A stretch of DNA of 38,634 nucleotides from Wocania arenilitoris. GTDB lineage: Bacteria; Bacteroidota; Bacteroidia; Flavobacteriales; Flavobacteriaceae. Position numbers and translations under genes: made by a program. Below, one piece after another: positions 25,550-33,483 of this stretch. Position 1 is the first letter of the stretch. The number at the start of each line of letters is the position of its first letter. The notes beneath the pieces are model-generated. The model saw only the letters and a list, made by a program, of their open reading frames with translations. It ran no database searches and had not been told where the DNA came from. The stretch lies in contig NZ_JAKKDU010000021.1 of the NCBI RefSeq assembly GCF_021728535.1, positions 1-38,634 on the forward strand, written 5' to 3'.

Positions 25550-26248
25550 ATGCAAGATAAACCATCATCGTTTTCAATAAAAAATTGGGCGCAAGACGAT
25601 CAACCTCGAGAAAAATTACTTTATAAAGGTAAGAGGGTTTTAAGTGATGCCGAGTTAGTAGCTATTTTAATTGGCTCGGGTAATAGAGAAGAAAGCGCCG
25701 TAGCATTATGTAAACGTATTCTAGCAGCTGTAGATAATAATTTAAGCAAATTAGGAAAGCTGTCTGTTGAAGAATTAATGGCATTTAAGGGCATTGGTGA
25801 GGCAAAAGCAATAACCATTACTGCGGCATTGGAGTTAGGTAGAAGGCGAAGAGGCGAAGAGGCTTTAAAAAAAAATAAAATTACTTCAAGTGCATCAGTT
25901 TTTGAGCTGATGCAACCCATAATTGGCGAGTTAAAACACGAAGAGTTTTGGATTATTTATTTAAATAATTCAAATAAGATCATTCAAAAAAGTCAATTAA
26001 GTAAAGGTGGTATTACAGGAACTTTAGTTGATGTACGGTTGGTATTAAAAAACGCATTGCAGGTTGGTGCTACTGGTTTAATTTTAGCACACAATCATCC
26101 ATCTGGTACTTTAAAACCTAGTGAGGCAGATAAACAAATAACAAATAAATTAAAAACAGCAGCACAAATTTTAGATATAAAAGTGTTAGATCACTTAATT
26201 ATAACAGAAAAAGCATACTTTAGTTTTGCTGATGAAACTTTATTGTAA
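25550..26248 (+). CDS. radC: RadC/JAB-domain protein (UPF0758)
   Basis: A 232-residue protein with an N-terminal helix-hairpin-helix region (LSVEELMAFKGIGEAKAITI) and a C-terminal MPN/JAMM metalloprotease-like domain. The zinc motif HxH-x10-D is complete: His181, His183 and Asp194 in LAHNHPSGTLKPSEAD. EEFWIIYLNN supplies the usual upstream glutamate. Despite its name, a DNA repair role is not established; the fold suggests a metallopeptidase or nuclease-like activity. The next gene starts directly after its stop codon, so it heads an operon with the DUF7033-like gene and yjjG. Confidence 0.95.
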   Translation: MQDKPSSFSIKNWAQDDQPREKLLYKGKRVLSDAELVAILIGSGNREESAVALCKRILAAVDNNLSKLGKLSVEELMAFKGIGEAKAITITAALELGRRRRGEEALKKNKITSSASVFELMQPIIGELKHEEFWIIYLNNSNKIIQKSQLSKGGITGTLVDVRLVLKNALQVGATGLILAHNHPSGTLKPSEADKQITNKLKTAAQILDIKVLDHLIITEKAYFSFADETLL

Positions 26249-27550
26249 ATGCTATTAGTTTATACCCATAAAATAACCCCTAGATTAAAATATGCTTTTA
26301 AACATATTTGTACCAGAATACTAGGTGTAAAAGTTTCGTTTACTACAAAAATAGAAGAGTTTATTGCTCACGATAGTTTAAAAATGTCTTATACAAGACA
26401 ACAATTGGGTAATGAATTTTTTATTAAAAGCCATGATATTTTATTTGAACAAGGCCTTTCAGATGTTGATATTCATGTGCATAATTGGGGCGATACTAAA
26501 GGCTTTTTTTTTAATGGTGATAAAAGTGCCATTCCATTTGATATTTTTGCAGCATCCTTTTATTTATTATCACGTTACGAAGAGTATTTGCCACAAGTAA
26601 GAGACGAATACGGGCGCTTTATGGCAACTGAAAGCATTGCTTTTAAGTATGATTTTTTACATCAACCGGTGGTTGATATTTGGGCTTTAAAATTTAAAGA
26701 AACCTTACAAAACAATTTTCCCGATTTTAGTTTTCCTAAAAAGAAGTATAGTATAAAACCTATAATTGATGTGCCAAGTCCATATAACTATAAACTAAAG
26801 GGTATTATTAGAACTTTTGGGGGCGCATTAAAAGATGTAATACGATTTAAGTTTAAAAGTTTGTATGATAGATTTATGGTACTTTTTGGTTTAAAGCATG
26901 ACCCTTTTGACACGTTTAAGTATATTATAAATAAACAAAAGCAAAGTAAGTTTAAATTTATATTTTTCTTTTTAATTGGTTCGTACTCTACTTACGATAA
27001 GGGTGTTAATGCTAATAAAAAGAAATTTATATCGCTTATAAAACAAGTAGCAGATTATTGCAACGTTGGATTAAAAATATCATTTTTCGCAATTGATAAT
27101 GTTGCTGTTTTAAAGAAAGAGAAGCTACAGATGGAAGGCATAATAAATACCAATTTAAAAGCCTCAAGACAATCGTATTCTAAGCTTAACTTACCAGAAT
27201 CTTACAGAAACCTTATTGAACTTGAAATTGAACAAGATTACACAATGGGTTATGTAAACCACATAGGTTTTAGAGCAGGATCTTGTACACCATTTTTGTT
27301 TTACGATTTAGATTACGAAATACAAACACCTTTAAAAGTATATCCCTATCATCTTATGGATTACGCATTATTAAAAAACAAATCGCTATTAGACAAAAAG
27401 AAAGATTTAAATCGCATTATAAATCAGGTAAAACAAGTAAACGGAGAGTTTGTGCCTATATTCCATAACTACACATTTAGTGAAGAGCAACGGTGGCGAG
27501 GTTTTAAAGAGTTGTTTAATATGATATTAGATTCGGTAAATGAAGATTAA
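26249..27550 (+). CDS. DUF7033/polysaccharide-deacetylase-like protein
   Basis: A 433-residue protein without a signal peptide. The N-terminal half (MLLVYTHKITPRLKYAFKH, FIKSHDILFEQGLSDVDIHV, PFDIFAASFYLLSRYEEYLP, DEYGRFMATESIAF) matches the DUF7033 domain that precedes NodB-like deacetylase folds in Bacteroidota. The second half contains DVPSPYNYK, FFLIGSYSTYDKGVN, IGFRAGSCTPFLFYDLD and VPIFHNYTFSEEQRWRG, which fit strands of such a fold. The IDVPSPY motif may take the place of the catalytic Asp-Asp motif, so activity is uncertain. It is adjacent to radC without a gap and overlaps yjjG by 11 bases. Confidence 0.75.
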   Translation: MLLVYTHKITPRLKYAFKHICTRILGVKVSFTTKIEEFIAHDSLKMSYTRQQLGNEFFIKSHDILFEQGLSDVDIHVHNWGDTKGFFFNGDKSAIPFDIFAASFYLLSRYEEYLPQVRDEYGRFMATESIAFKYDFLHQPVVDIWALKFKETLQNNFPDFSFPKKKYSIKPIIDVPSPYNYKLKGIIRTFGGALKDVIRFKFKSLYDRFMVLFGLKHDPFDTFKYIINKQKQSKFKFIFFFLIGSYSTYDKGVNANKKKFISLIKQVADYCNVGLKISFFAIDNVAVLKKEKLQMEGIINTNLKASRQSYSKLNLPESYRNLIELEIEQDYTMGYVNHIGFRAGSCTPFLFYDLDYEIQTPLKVYPYHLMDYALLKNKSLLDKKKDLNRIINQVKQVNGEFVPIFHNYTFSEEQRWRGFKELFNMILDSVNED

Positions 27551-28229
27551 AGGAGTTACAGATATTTTTTTTGATTTAGATCATACACTCTGGGATTTTG
27601 ATAAAAACTCTGCATTAACATTCGATAAAATTTTTAAACTTAATAATATTGACGCGAATTTGAGTGAATTTTTATCGTGCTACCAACCCATAAACTTAAA
27701 GTATTGGAAACTTTACAGAGAAGAGAAAATAGATAAAGCTTCGTTGCGATTTGGGCGATTAAATGATGCTTTTACTGCAATAAATTTTAATATTGAAAAA
27801 GAACTTATTAATCAACTTTCAGAAGATTACATTACATATTTAAGTAGCTTTAATCATTTATTTGAAAACACTTTCGAAATTTTAAAGTACTTAAATACCA
27901 ACTACAATCTTCATATTATAACGAATGGTTTTAGTGAAGTTCAACATAAAAAACTAACAAAAGCAAATATTAATCATTATTTTAAAACCGTAACAAATTC
28001 TGAAACAGTAGGCGTTAAAAAACCAAATCCTAAAATTTTTAAATATGCATTGAAAGTTGCTAATGTAAAAGTAGACCAATCTGTAATGATTGGAGATAGC
28101 TATGAAGCAGATATACTTGGAGCATTAAATGTTGGTATGGACGCTATTTATTTTGGTAGTTATAGCAATGTGTTAGCAGGTAAGCTTAAACAAGTAAATA
28201 ATTTAATTCATTTAAAAAAGTACCTATAA
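27540..28229 (+). CDS. yjjG: YjjG-family HAD pyrimidine nucleotidase
   Basis: A 229-residue HAD-superfamily phosphatase of the YjjG type, which removes phosphate from non-canonical pyrimidine nucleotides. Motif I is FFDLDHTLWDFD (Asp12 nucleophile, Asp14 acid), motif II IITNGFSE, motif III VGVKKPNPKIF and motif IV MIGDSYEADILGA. The alpha-helical cap covers about residues 20-85. Its start overlaps the preceding gene by 11 bases. The following lipoprotein gene starts 39 bases later. Confidence 0.92.
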   Translation: MKIKGVTDIFFDLDHTLWDFDKNSALTFDKIFKLNNIDANLSEFLSCYQPINLKYWKLYREEKIDKASLRFGRLNDAFTAINFNIEKELINQLSEDYITYLSSFNHLFENTFEILKYLNTNYNLHIITNGFSEVQHKKLTKANINHYFKTVTNSETVGVKKPNPKIFKYALKVANVKVDQSVMIGDSYEADILGALNVGMDAIYFGSYSNVLAGKLKQVNNLIHLKKYL

Positions 28230-28268
28230 CTATAATATCTTTTAGGTTGTAACCGTTTTACTTAAACT

Positions 28269-28835
28269 ATGATAAAGAAATTTTTAAAGCACCTATTAGT
28301 TGCTGTTATTTTTTTTGTTTTTACAAATTCCTGTACAAAAGAGGTCGATTTTAATCAAGCAAAAGATTTAGTACTAGAACCCATTGTTGCTTCAGATTTA
28401 ATTTTTTTTAAAGCACCAGCTATTAAATTTAATGTTAATGGTGTCGAGTTAAGCACTGTTCGAGATTCAGTAATTATTGATTTGTTTAATCGAGATTTTG
28501 TTGTAGAGAATTTAGTAAAAGCAGAATTCGTGTTCGAAACTAAAAACTCAATCAACAGAGCTTTTAATGTTCAGGTCGATTTTTTAGATAGTTTTGATGC
28601 GCTAAGACACTCCTTTTCGATTTCTACATTAGCCTCTCCAACAAATAATGATATTACTGTAATGCATACCGAAGTATTTGAAAACGCATCGCTTGATGAT
28701 TTGAAATCTTCTAATAAAGTAGTGCTCACAGTACAAGCATTGTCTAGTGGGGCGCTATTAAACGATAACACACAGGGTAGAATTCAACTAAAATCTAAAG
28801 GTATATTTTATTTAAAAATTGAAGTATCTGAATGA
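28269..28835 (+). CDS. Lipoprotein of unknown function
   Basis: A 188-residue lipoprotein with the signal IKKFLKHLLVAVIFFVFTNS before Cys22 (lipobox TNSC), followed by TKEVDFNQAKDLVLEP. The mature part is beta-rich (APAIKFNVNGVEL, VDFLDSFDALRHSFSIS, VVLTVQALSSG, IFYLKIEVSE) without motifs I recognise. Its stop overlaps the start of the DUF5723 gene by 4 bases (ATGA), and that gene overlaps the next by 11 bases. The three probably form one envelope complex or pathway. The function is unknown. Confidence 0.85.
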   Translation: MIKKFLKHLLVAVIFFVFTNSCTKEVDFNQAKDLVLEPIVASDLIFFKAPAIKFNVNGVELSTVRDSVIIDLFNRDFVVENLVKAEFVFETKNSINRAFNVQVDFLDSFDALRHSFSISTLASPTNNDITVMHTEVFENASLDDLKSSNKVVLTVQALSSGALLNDNTQGRIQLKSKGIFYLKIEVSE

Positions 28836-30238
28836 GGAAAACAAGTTTGTTATTTAGTTTAATAACCTGCTTGTCTTTTTCACAAAACAAGCAAATACTT
28901 TATGGATTTTCTGAGATCCCTCAGTCTCTTTTGCAAAACCCTGGAGGCTTAGTTAAAAACGATTGGTATTTTGGTTTGCCATTATTATCACATATTCATG
29001 CAAGTGGGGGCTCATCTGGAATTTCTATCTACGACCTTTTTGCAAAAGACGAACAAGATTTTAATATAAAGCTTCAAAAAGCGGTAAATAAATTAAAACC
29101 AAACGATTTTTTTACCTTAAACCAGCAATTAGAAATTTTTTCTGGAGGTTTTGCTATTGGACCTAGCTATAATAAAAATAAATATTTAAGTTTTGGTTTA
29201 TATCAAGAAACAGATTTTATAGCTTACTTTCCTAAAGATGTTGCAATTTTAGCTTTAGAGGGTAATGCCAATAATATTAATAAACCATTTCAATTAAATC
29301 ACATTAATTTTAGTGGTGAAGTACTTTCTGTTTTTCATCTCGGATATAATAAAAAAGTAAATAGGAATTTTACATATGGTGTTAGAGGAAAAATATATTC
29401 AAGTATTGTTAACGTTAATTCAACTAAAAACAGAGGTTCGTTTATAACTACAAATGGAGAAAATAATTTTTATAGTCATATTTTTAATTTAGATTTTGAA
29501 TTAAGAACATCTGGATTAAATAGTATAACGGAAGATAATTCAGAATTTTCAGCAAAAGATGTAATTAAAAGAACTTTATTAGGAGGAAACTTAGGCTTAG
29601 GTTTCGATGTTGGTTTTACATATAATTTAACAAAGCAGTGGACTGTAGATGCTAGCTTATTAGATGTTGGATTTGTGAGACACAATAAGGATATAAAAAA
29701 CTACGAAATAGATGATGTATATAACTTTGAAGGCATAAACCCGCTTTTTCCAGAAACCAGTAACGGGCAAACGGCTGAAGATTATTGGAATGAAGTAGGC
29801 GAAGCTTTTAAAGATTTATTTGAGGCTGATAGTACTACAACAAAATATACCACTTGGCGACCAATAAAACTTAACGCATCACTCAATTATGCTTTTGGTA
29901 AAAAAAAGTATAAAGATTGTAAGTGTTTAAAAGAAGATTCAGGTTACCAAAATGCTGTTGGTATGCAGCTTTATACAATAAACAGACCCAAACAACCACA
30001 AGTAGCATTAACAGCATATTATTACAGACGGTTGTTTAATGGACTAAGTGCTAAAGCCACTTATACTATAGATTCTTATTCGTTTAACAATGTAGGTTTA
30101 GGTGTTTCTGCATATTTGGGACCGCTTAATTTTTATGTTATGGCAGATAATTTTTTGCAATATAAAAACATTTATAACACACAAAGTGTATCTTTACAAT
30201 TAGGTTTTAACTATATATTTAATAAAAATGAAAACTAG
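28832..30238 (+). CDS. DUF5723-family outer-membrane barrel protein
   Basis: A 468-residue protein with a short signal sequence (LLFSLITCLSFSQNKQ). The N-terminal motif PQSLLQNPGGLVKNDWYFG, then LPLLSHIHASGGSSG is the hallmark of the DUF5723 family, which is predicted to form an outer-membrane beta-barrel. Alternating polar and hydrophobic strands run through the rest (YFYVMADNF-like segments, AYYYRRLFNGLSAKATYT), ending in LQLGFNYIFNKNEN. Relatives are associated with gliding or envelope functions, but no role is established. It is translationally coupled to the genes on both sides. Confidence 0.85.
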   Translation: MRKTSLLFSLITCLSFSQNKQILYGFSEIPQSLLQNPGGLVKNDWYFGLPLLSHIHASGGSSGISIYDLFAKDEQDFNIKLQKAVNKLKPNDFFTLNQQLEIFSGGFAIGPSYNKNKYLSFGLYQETDFIAYFPKDVAILALEGNANNINKPFQLNHINFSGEVLSVFHLGYNKKVNRNFTYGVRGKIYSSIVNVNSTKNRGSFITTNGENNFYSHIFNLDFELRTSGLNSITEDNSEFSAKDVIKRTLLGGNLGLGFDVGFTYNLTKQWTVDASLLDVGFVRHNKDIKNYEIDDVYNFEGINPLFPETSNGQTAEDYWNEVGEAFKDLFEADSTTTKYTTWRPIKLNASLNYAFGKKKYKDCKCLKEDSGYQNAVGMQLYTINRPKQPQVALTAYYYRRLFNGLSAKATYTIDSYSFNNVGLGVSAYLGPLNFYVMADNFLQYKNIYNTQSVSLQLGFNYIFNKNEN

Positions 30239-31094
30239 ATTACTCGCTACCCTTATAACTTGTTTTATTATTACTAACGCACTTTCTCAAACCAATTTAA
30301 ACGATTATAAGTATATAATTGTTCCTAAAAAATTTGATTTTTTAAAGAAAGAAGACCAGTACCGTTTAAATTCGTTAACCAAGTTTTTGTTTGAAAAGTA
30401 TGGATTTACCACCTTGCTAGAAGGAGAAAATTATCCAGATGATTTTAAGCAAAATCGTTGTTTGGGGTTAAAGTCTAATGTTATAAAAGATTCGGGAATG
30501 TTTAAAACAAAGTTAACAGTTGCGTTAAAAGACTGTAACGACCAAGTAGTTTTTACATCCAAAGTAGGAGAAAGTAGAATAAAAGAATACGATAAATCTT
30601 ATAATGAAGCCTTGCGAAATGCTTTTAAATCGTTTGAAAACATTAATTATAGCTATGTACCGAATAGTAAAAATGAAACTACTGTTGCAAAAATAGCCGA
30701 TGAACCTAAAAAAGAAATAGCTCAAGAAATCCAGAAATTAAAAGAAGAAATTAAAACGCTTAAAAAAGAAAAAGAAAAGGCTGTTGAAGTTGTTAAAACA
30801 CAAGCTAAAGAAGTAAAACCTGAAGCTAAAGTTGTTGTAGAAGAAAAAAAACCAATTAAAGAAATTGTTATAGAAGGTGTTTCTAATGTATTATACGCTC
30901 AAGAAATAGCAGATGGCTTTCAGTTGGTCGATAGCAGCCCAAAAGTGGTATACAGAATTAAAAACACCAACTTAAACCATGTGTTTTTAATTGAAAATAA
31001 AAGTGCTATTATTTACAAAAAAGGAGAAGATTGGGTTTTAGAGTTTTATAAAGGTAATACTTTAGTGCAGCAAACTTTAAATATTAAATTTTAG
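30228..31094 (+). CDS. Secreted coiled-coil protein of unknown function
   Basis: A 288-residue exported protein with a signal peptide (TRLLATLITCFIITNALS, then QTNLNDYKYIIVP). The first domain (about 25-140: KFLFEKYGFTTLLEGENYPD, LTVALKDCNDQVVFTSKVG) resembles small periplasmic alpha/beta folds. A charged coiled coil spans about 160-210, with lysine- and glutamate-rich heptads (EEIKTLKKEKEKAVEVVK). A C-terminal beta segment follows (GFQLVDSSPKVVYRIKNTNL). It overlaps the DUF5723 gene by 11 bases. Its 3' end runs into a heptamer-repeat tract and the convergent rarA gene. I cannot name a family. Confidence 0.8.
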   Translation: MKTRLLATLITCFIITNALSQTNLNDYKYIIVPKKFDFLKKEDQYRLNSLTKFLFEKYGFTTLLEGENYPDDFKQNRCLGLKSNVIKDSGMFKTKLTVALKDCNDQVVFTSKVGESRIKEYDKSYNEALRNAFKSFENINYSYVPNSKNETTVAKIADEPKKEIAQEIQKLKEEIKTLKKEKEKAVEVVKTQAKEVKPEAKVVVEEKKPIKEIVIEGVSNVLYAQEIADGFQLVDSSPKVVYRIKNTNLNHVFLIENKSAIIYKKGEDWVLEFYKGNTLVQQTLNIKF

Positions 31095-31099
31095 TATAT

Positions 31100-31127
31100 A
31101 CCAACAACCAATGACCAACACCTAATA
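31100..31127. repeat. Heptamer tract between convergent gene ends
   Basis: Units ACCAACA (31100-31106), ACCAATG (31107-31113) and ACCAACA (31114-31120) repeat with an exact 7-base period, followed by a degenerate CCTAATA. The tract fills the 27-base gap and runs through the rarA stop codon (31122-31124). Confidence 0.65.
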
Positions 31128-32399
31128 CCCATATTTATCTTTCCAGCGCTGTTTTAAAAACTCACGATGTGCATGTTCTCGAACGTTATTTCCAGGGTCG
31201 TAAAGCTTCGAGTTTTTTATCTCCTCGGGTAAAAATTCTTGATTAGCAAAGTTATTATCATAGTTATGTGCATACTTATAATTATCGCCATAACCGAGTT
31301 CTTTCATGAGTTTGGTTGGAGCATTTCTAATCTCTAAAGGCACACTTAAATCACCAGTCTCTTTTACCAATTGTTGCGCATTGCCAATAGCTTTATAAGC
31401 GGCATTACTTTTTGGCGAACAAGCTAAATAGGTAGCACACTGGCTTAAAATAATTCTAGATTCTGGGTAGCCAATGGTCGCTACCGCTTGAAAAGTATTG
31501 TTAGCAATTACTAAAGCCGTGGGGTTAGCATTACCAATATCTTCGCTTGCCGATATAAGCATACGGCGCGCAATAAACTTAACATCTTCGCCGCCTTCAA
31601 CCATACGCGCCAACCAATACACCGCAGCATTAGGGTCACTACCGCGAATGGATTTTATAAATGCAGAAATAATATCGTAGTGCTGTTCGCCTGTTTTATC
31701 GTAGCGTACAGTATTATTCTGAATTTTTTGTAAAACAGCATCATCAGTAATTGTTACGCTATCAGATTCAAATGAATTTACAATAAGCTCAAAAATATTC
31801 AACAGTTTTCTAGCATCGCCGCCCGAGAGTTTTAAAAGCGCGTTGGTTTCTTTTAAATTAATGTTTTTTTTAGAAATTAATTCGTCATTATCAATGGCGC
31901 GTTTTAAAAGAGTTTCTAAATCCTTTTTATCAAAAGCATTTAAAATATAAACCTGACAACGCGATAAGAGTGCCGAAATAACTTCAAAACTAGGGTTTTC
32001 AGTCGTAGCACCAATAAGGGTAATCCAACCTTTTTCAACGGCTTGTAACAAGGAATCTTGCTGCGATTTACTAAAGCGGTGTATTTCATCAATAAACAAA
32101 ATCGGATTTTTAGTAGTAAATAATCCGCCACTTTGCTTCGCTTTGTTAATCACGTCCCGAATATCTTTTACACCAGAGTTTATAGCACTAAGTGTGTAAA
32201 ACGGTCTGCCAGATTCGGTTGCAATAATATTGGCAAGCGTAGTTTTTCCGGTTCCTGGTGGTCCCCAAAAAATCATCGACGGTATTAAGCCCTGTTTTAT
32301 GTGCTGCGTTAAAGCACCATGCTTGCCAACCAAATGTGTTTGGCTCACATAATCCTCTAAAATTTTAGGTCTTAAACGTTCAGCTAAGGGCTCATTCAT
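31122..32399 (-). CDS. rarA: Replication-associated recombination protein RarA (MgsA)
   Basis: A 425-residue clamp-loader-like AAA+ ATPase that acts at stalled replication forks. It begins with the conserved NEPLAERLRPKILEDYVSQT. Walker A is WGPPGTGKTT (Lys52), Walker B is ILFIDEIHRFSKSQQD, and sensor 1 is LIGATTENPSFEV. The C-terminal tetramerisation part has HYDIISAFIKSIRGSDPNAA and ALYWLARM-like segments (VYWLARMVEGGEDVKFIARR), ending in HREFLKQRWKDKYGY. The frame is open 10 codons further upstream, but the conserved start and a TAATTTTA element 5 bases before it support 32399. It is divergent from the rhomboid gene. Confidence 0.95.
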   Translation of the reverse strand: MNEPLAERLRPKILEDYVSQTHLVGKHGALTQHIKQGLIPSMIFWGPPGTGKTTLANIIATESGRPFYTLSAINSGVKDIRDVINKAKQSGGLFTTKNPILFIDEIHRFSKSQQDSLLQAVEKGWITLIGATTENPSFEVISALLSRCQVYILNAFDKKDLETLLKRAIDNDELISKKNINLKETNALLKLSGGDARKLLNIFELIVNSFESDSVTITDDAVLQKIQNNTVRYDKTGEQHYDIISAFIKSIRGSDPNAAVYWLARMVEGGEDVKFIARRMLISASEDIGNANPTALVIANNTFQAVATIGYPESRIILSQCATYLACSPKSNAAYKAIGNAQQLVKETGDLSVPLEIRNAPTKLMKELGYGDNYKYAHNYDNNFANQEFLPEEIKNSKLYDPGNNVREHAHREFLKQRWKDKYGY

Positions 32400-32417
32400 A
32401 ACTGTAAAATTAAAACA

Positions 32418-32436
32418 ATTCCTTTGCAAAAGGAAT
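32418..32436. promoter_or_regulatory. Perfect palindrome upstream of rarA
   Basis: ATTCCTTT and AAAGGAAT form a perfect 8-base inverted repeat around GCA, 18 bases before the rarA start codon and next to its likely promoter. It could be an operator or just a local hairpin. Confidence 0.35.
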
Positions 32437-32462
32437 CTCTACACCAATAATTTTTTTGTTTT

Positions 32463-32550
32463 GGGCGTGCCCCCGAAAAAAATCGGGGTCGGGCTTTACG
32501 TTATAAGTCCTCGCTGCGCTGTGGGCTTTCCACTCCAATCCCTCACTCAC
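32463..32550. repeat. GC-rich structured intergenic element
   Basis: The gap between rarA and the rhomboid gene carries a GC-rich island unlike its surroundings. It starts with GGGCGTGCCC (32463-32472) and has a hairpin CCCCGA/TCGGGG (32471-32476 with 32483-32488). It continues through GGTCGGGCTTTACG, CCTCGCTGCGCTG and GTGGGCTTTCCACTCC to CAATCCCTCACTC. From memory, the frame GGGCGT-GCCC, GGTCGGGCTTT, CAATCCCT recurs in intergenic regions of many Flavobacteriaceae. Its function is unknown. Confidence 0.6.
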
Positions 32551-32595
32551 TATCTGCCATTTTAGCACCTAATTAAAACATGGTTAACTATTTGC

Positions 32596-32603
32596 TATCT
32601 TTA
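32596..32603 (+). promoter_or_regulatory. -7 promoter element of the rhomboid gene
   Basis: TATCTTTA ends 5 bases before the ATG at 32609, which predicts a leaderless mRNA. No -33 TTG is seen at the usual distance. Confidence 0.45.
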
Positions 32604-32608
32604 TTTCA

Positions 32609-33355
32609 ATGAATAATAAGGAACATTTTAAATTCTCGACAGGCGTAATCGCATATCCCATATTTTTTGTGCTAATTATATGGTTGGTGTTTTGGTTCGA
32701 GGTACGTTTTGGTGTAAACTTTAATAAATATGGCGTTTACCCTCAAACATTAAAAGGATTAAGAGGTGTGGTTTTAAGTCCGTTTATTCATGGAGATATT
32801 CAGCATATATACCATAATACCGTTCCGTTATTTGTATTATCCACAGCGTTATTTTATTTCTATCGTCCTATAGCTTGGAAAGTCTTATTCTTTGGTATTC
32901 TCATTTCAGGGTTTTTAACTTGGTGTATTGGCAGACCATCGTATCATATTGGTGCTAGCGGACTTATTTATGTGCTAGTTAGTTTTACTTTCTTTAAAGG
33001 TGTTTTTGCAAAGCATTATAGATTAATAGCCTTATCGTTATTAGTAGTTTTTCTATACGGAAGCATGATTTGGTACGTTGTGCCAGTTGAAAAGGGTGTT
33101 TCGTGGGAAGGTCATTTATCAGGCTTAATTACAGGCTTGTTGTTTGCTTTATTCTTTAGAAAAGAAATTGCAAAACCTAAAAAATATGCTTGGGAACACG
33201 AAAATTACAATGAAGACGAGGATCCTTTTTTAAAACATTTTGATAAGGATGGTAATTTTATAGAAATCCTTGAACCTGAAGTAGAAGAGGAGTTACCTAT
33301 TATAAATTATACTTATAAGGAAGAATCAAGAACAAAGAATCAAGACGGTAGATAA
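32609..33355 (+). CDS. Rhomboid-family intramembrane serine protease
   Basis: A 248-residue inner-membrane protease with six hydrophobic helices. The catalytic serine is Ser117 in HIGASGLIYVLV and the partner histidine is His169 in SWEGHLSGLITGLLFALFF. The upstream loop HGDIQHIYHNTVPLFVLS carries the conserved His and Asn of the oxyanion region. After the last helix comes an acidic cytoplasmic tail (HENYNEDEDPFLKHFDKDGN). The final residues (EESRTKNQDGR) are encoded by a heptamer tract and may be an extension acquired with it. Substrates are unknown. It is a single gene, divergent from rarA. Confidence 0.92.
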   Translation: MNNKEHFKFSTGVIAYPIFFVLIIWLVFWFEVRFGVNFNKYGVYPQTLKGLRGVVLSPFIHGDIQHIYHNTVPLFVLSTALFYFYRPIAWKVLFFGILISGFLTWCIGRPSYHIGASGLIYVLVSFTFFKGVFAKHYRLIALSLLVVFLYGSMIWYVVPVEKGVSWEGHLSGLITGLLFALFFRKEIAKPKKYAWEHENYNEDEDPFLKHFDKDGNFIEILEPEVEEELPIINYTYKEESRTKNQDGR

Positions 33356-33363
33356 AAGAAGGT
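33322..33363 (+). repeat. Heptamer tract at the 3' end of the rhomboid gene
   Basis: Six phased 7-base units all begin with AGA. Units 1 and 3 are AGAATCA, unit 2 is AGAACAA, unit 4 AGACGGT, unit 5 AGATAAA and unit 6 AGAAGGT. The tract covers the last 11 codons, supplies the stop codon (33353-33355) and continues 8 bases beyond it. Confidence 0.7.
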
Positions 33364-33455
33364 CGCAAAACATTTAAAATTTTTCAGAATACAATAAGTT
33401 CTATTTCATAAAAATAGTGATGATGAAAAATAAAAATGGCATCAAAAGATGGACA

Positions 33456-33483
33456 TCGTAATTCGTAAATCAAAAACCGTCAA
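33456..33483. repeat. Heptamer tract at the 3' end of rlmB
   Basis: Units TCGTAAT (33456-33462) and TCGTAAA (33463-33469) are followed by the more degenerate TCAAAAA and CCGTCAA, ending exactly at the rlmB stop codon (33484-33486). It is weaker than the other tracts because only two units match well. Confidence 0.5.

Noticed and set aside
33401-33417. A hairpin in the gap between the rhomboid gene and rlmB
   Set aside because: CTATTT/AAATAG is a weak six-pair stem expected by chance in DNA this AT-rich.
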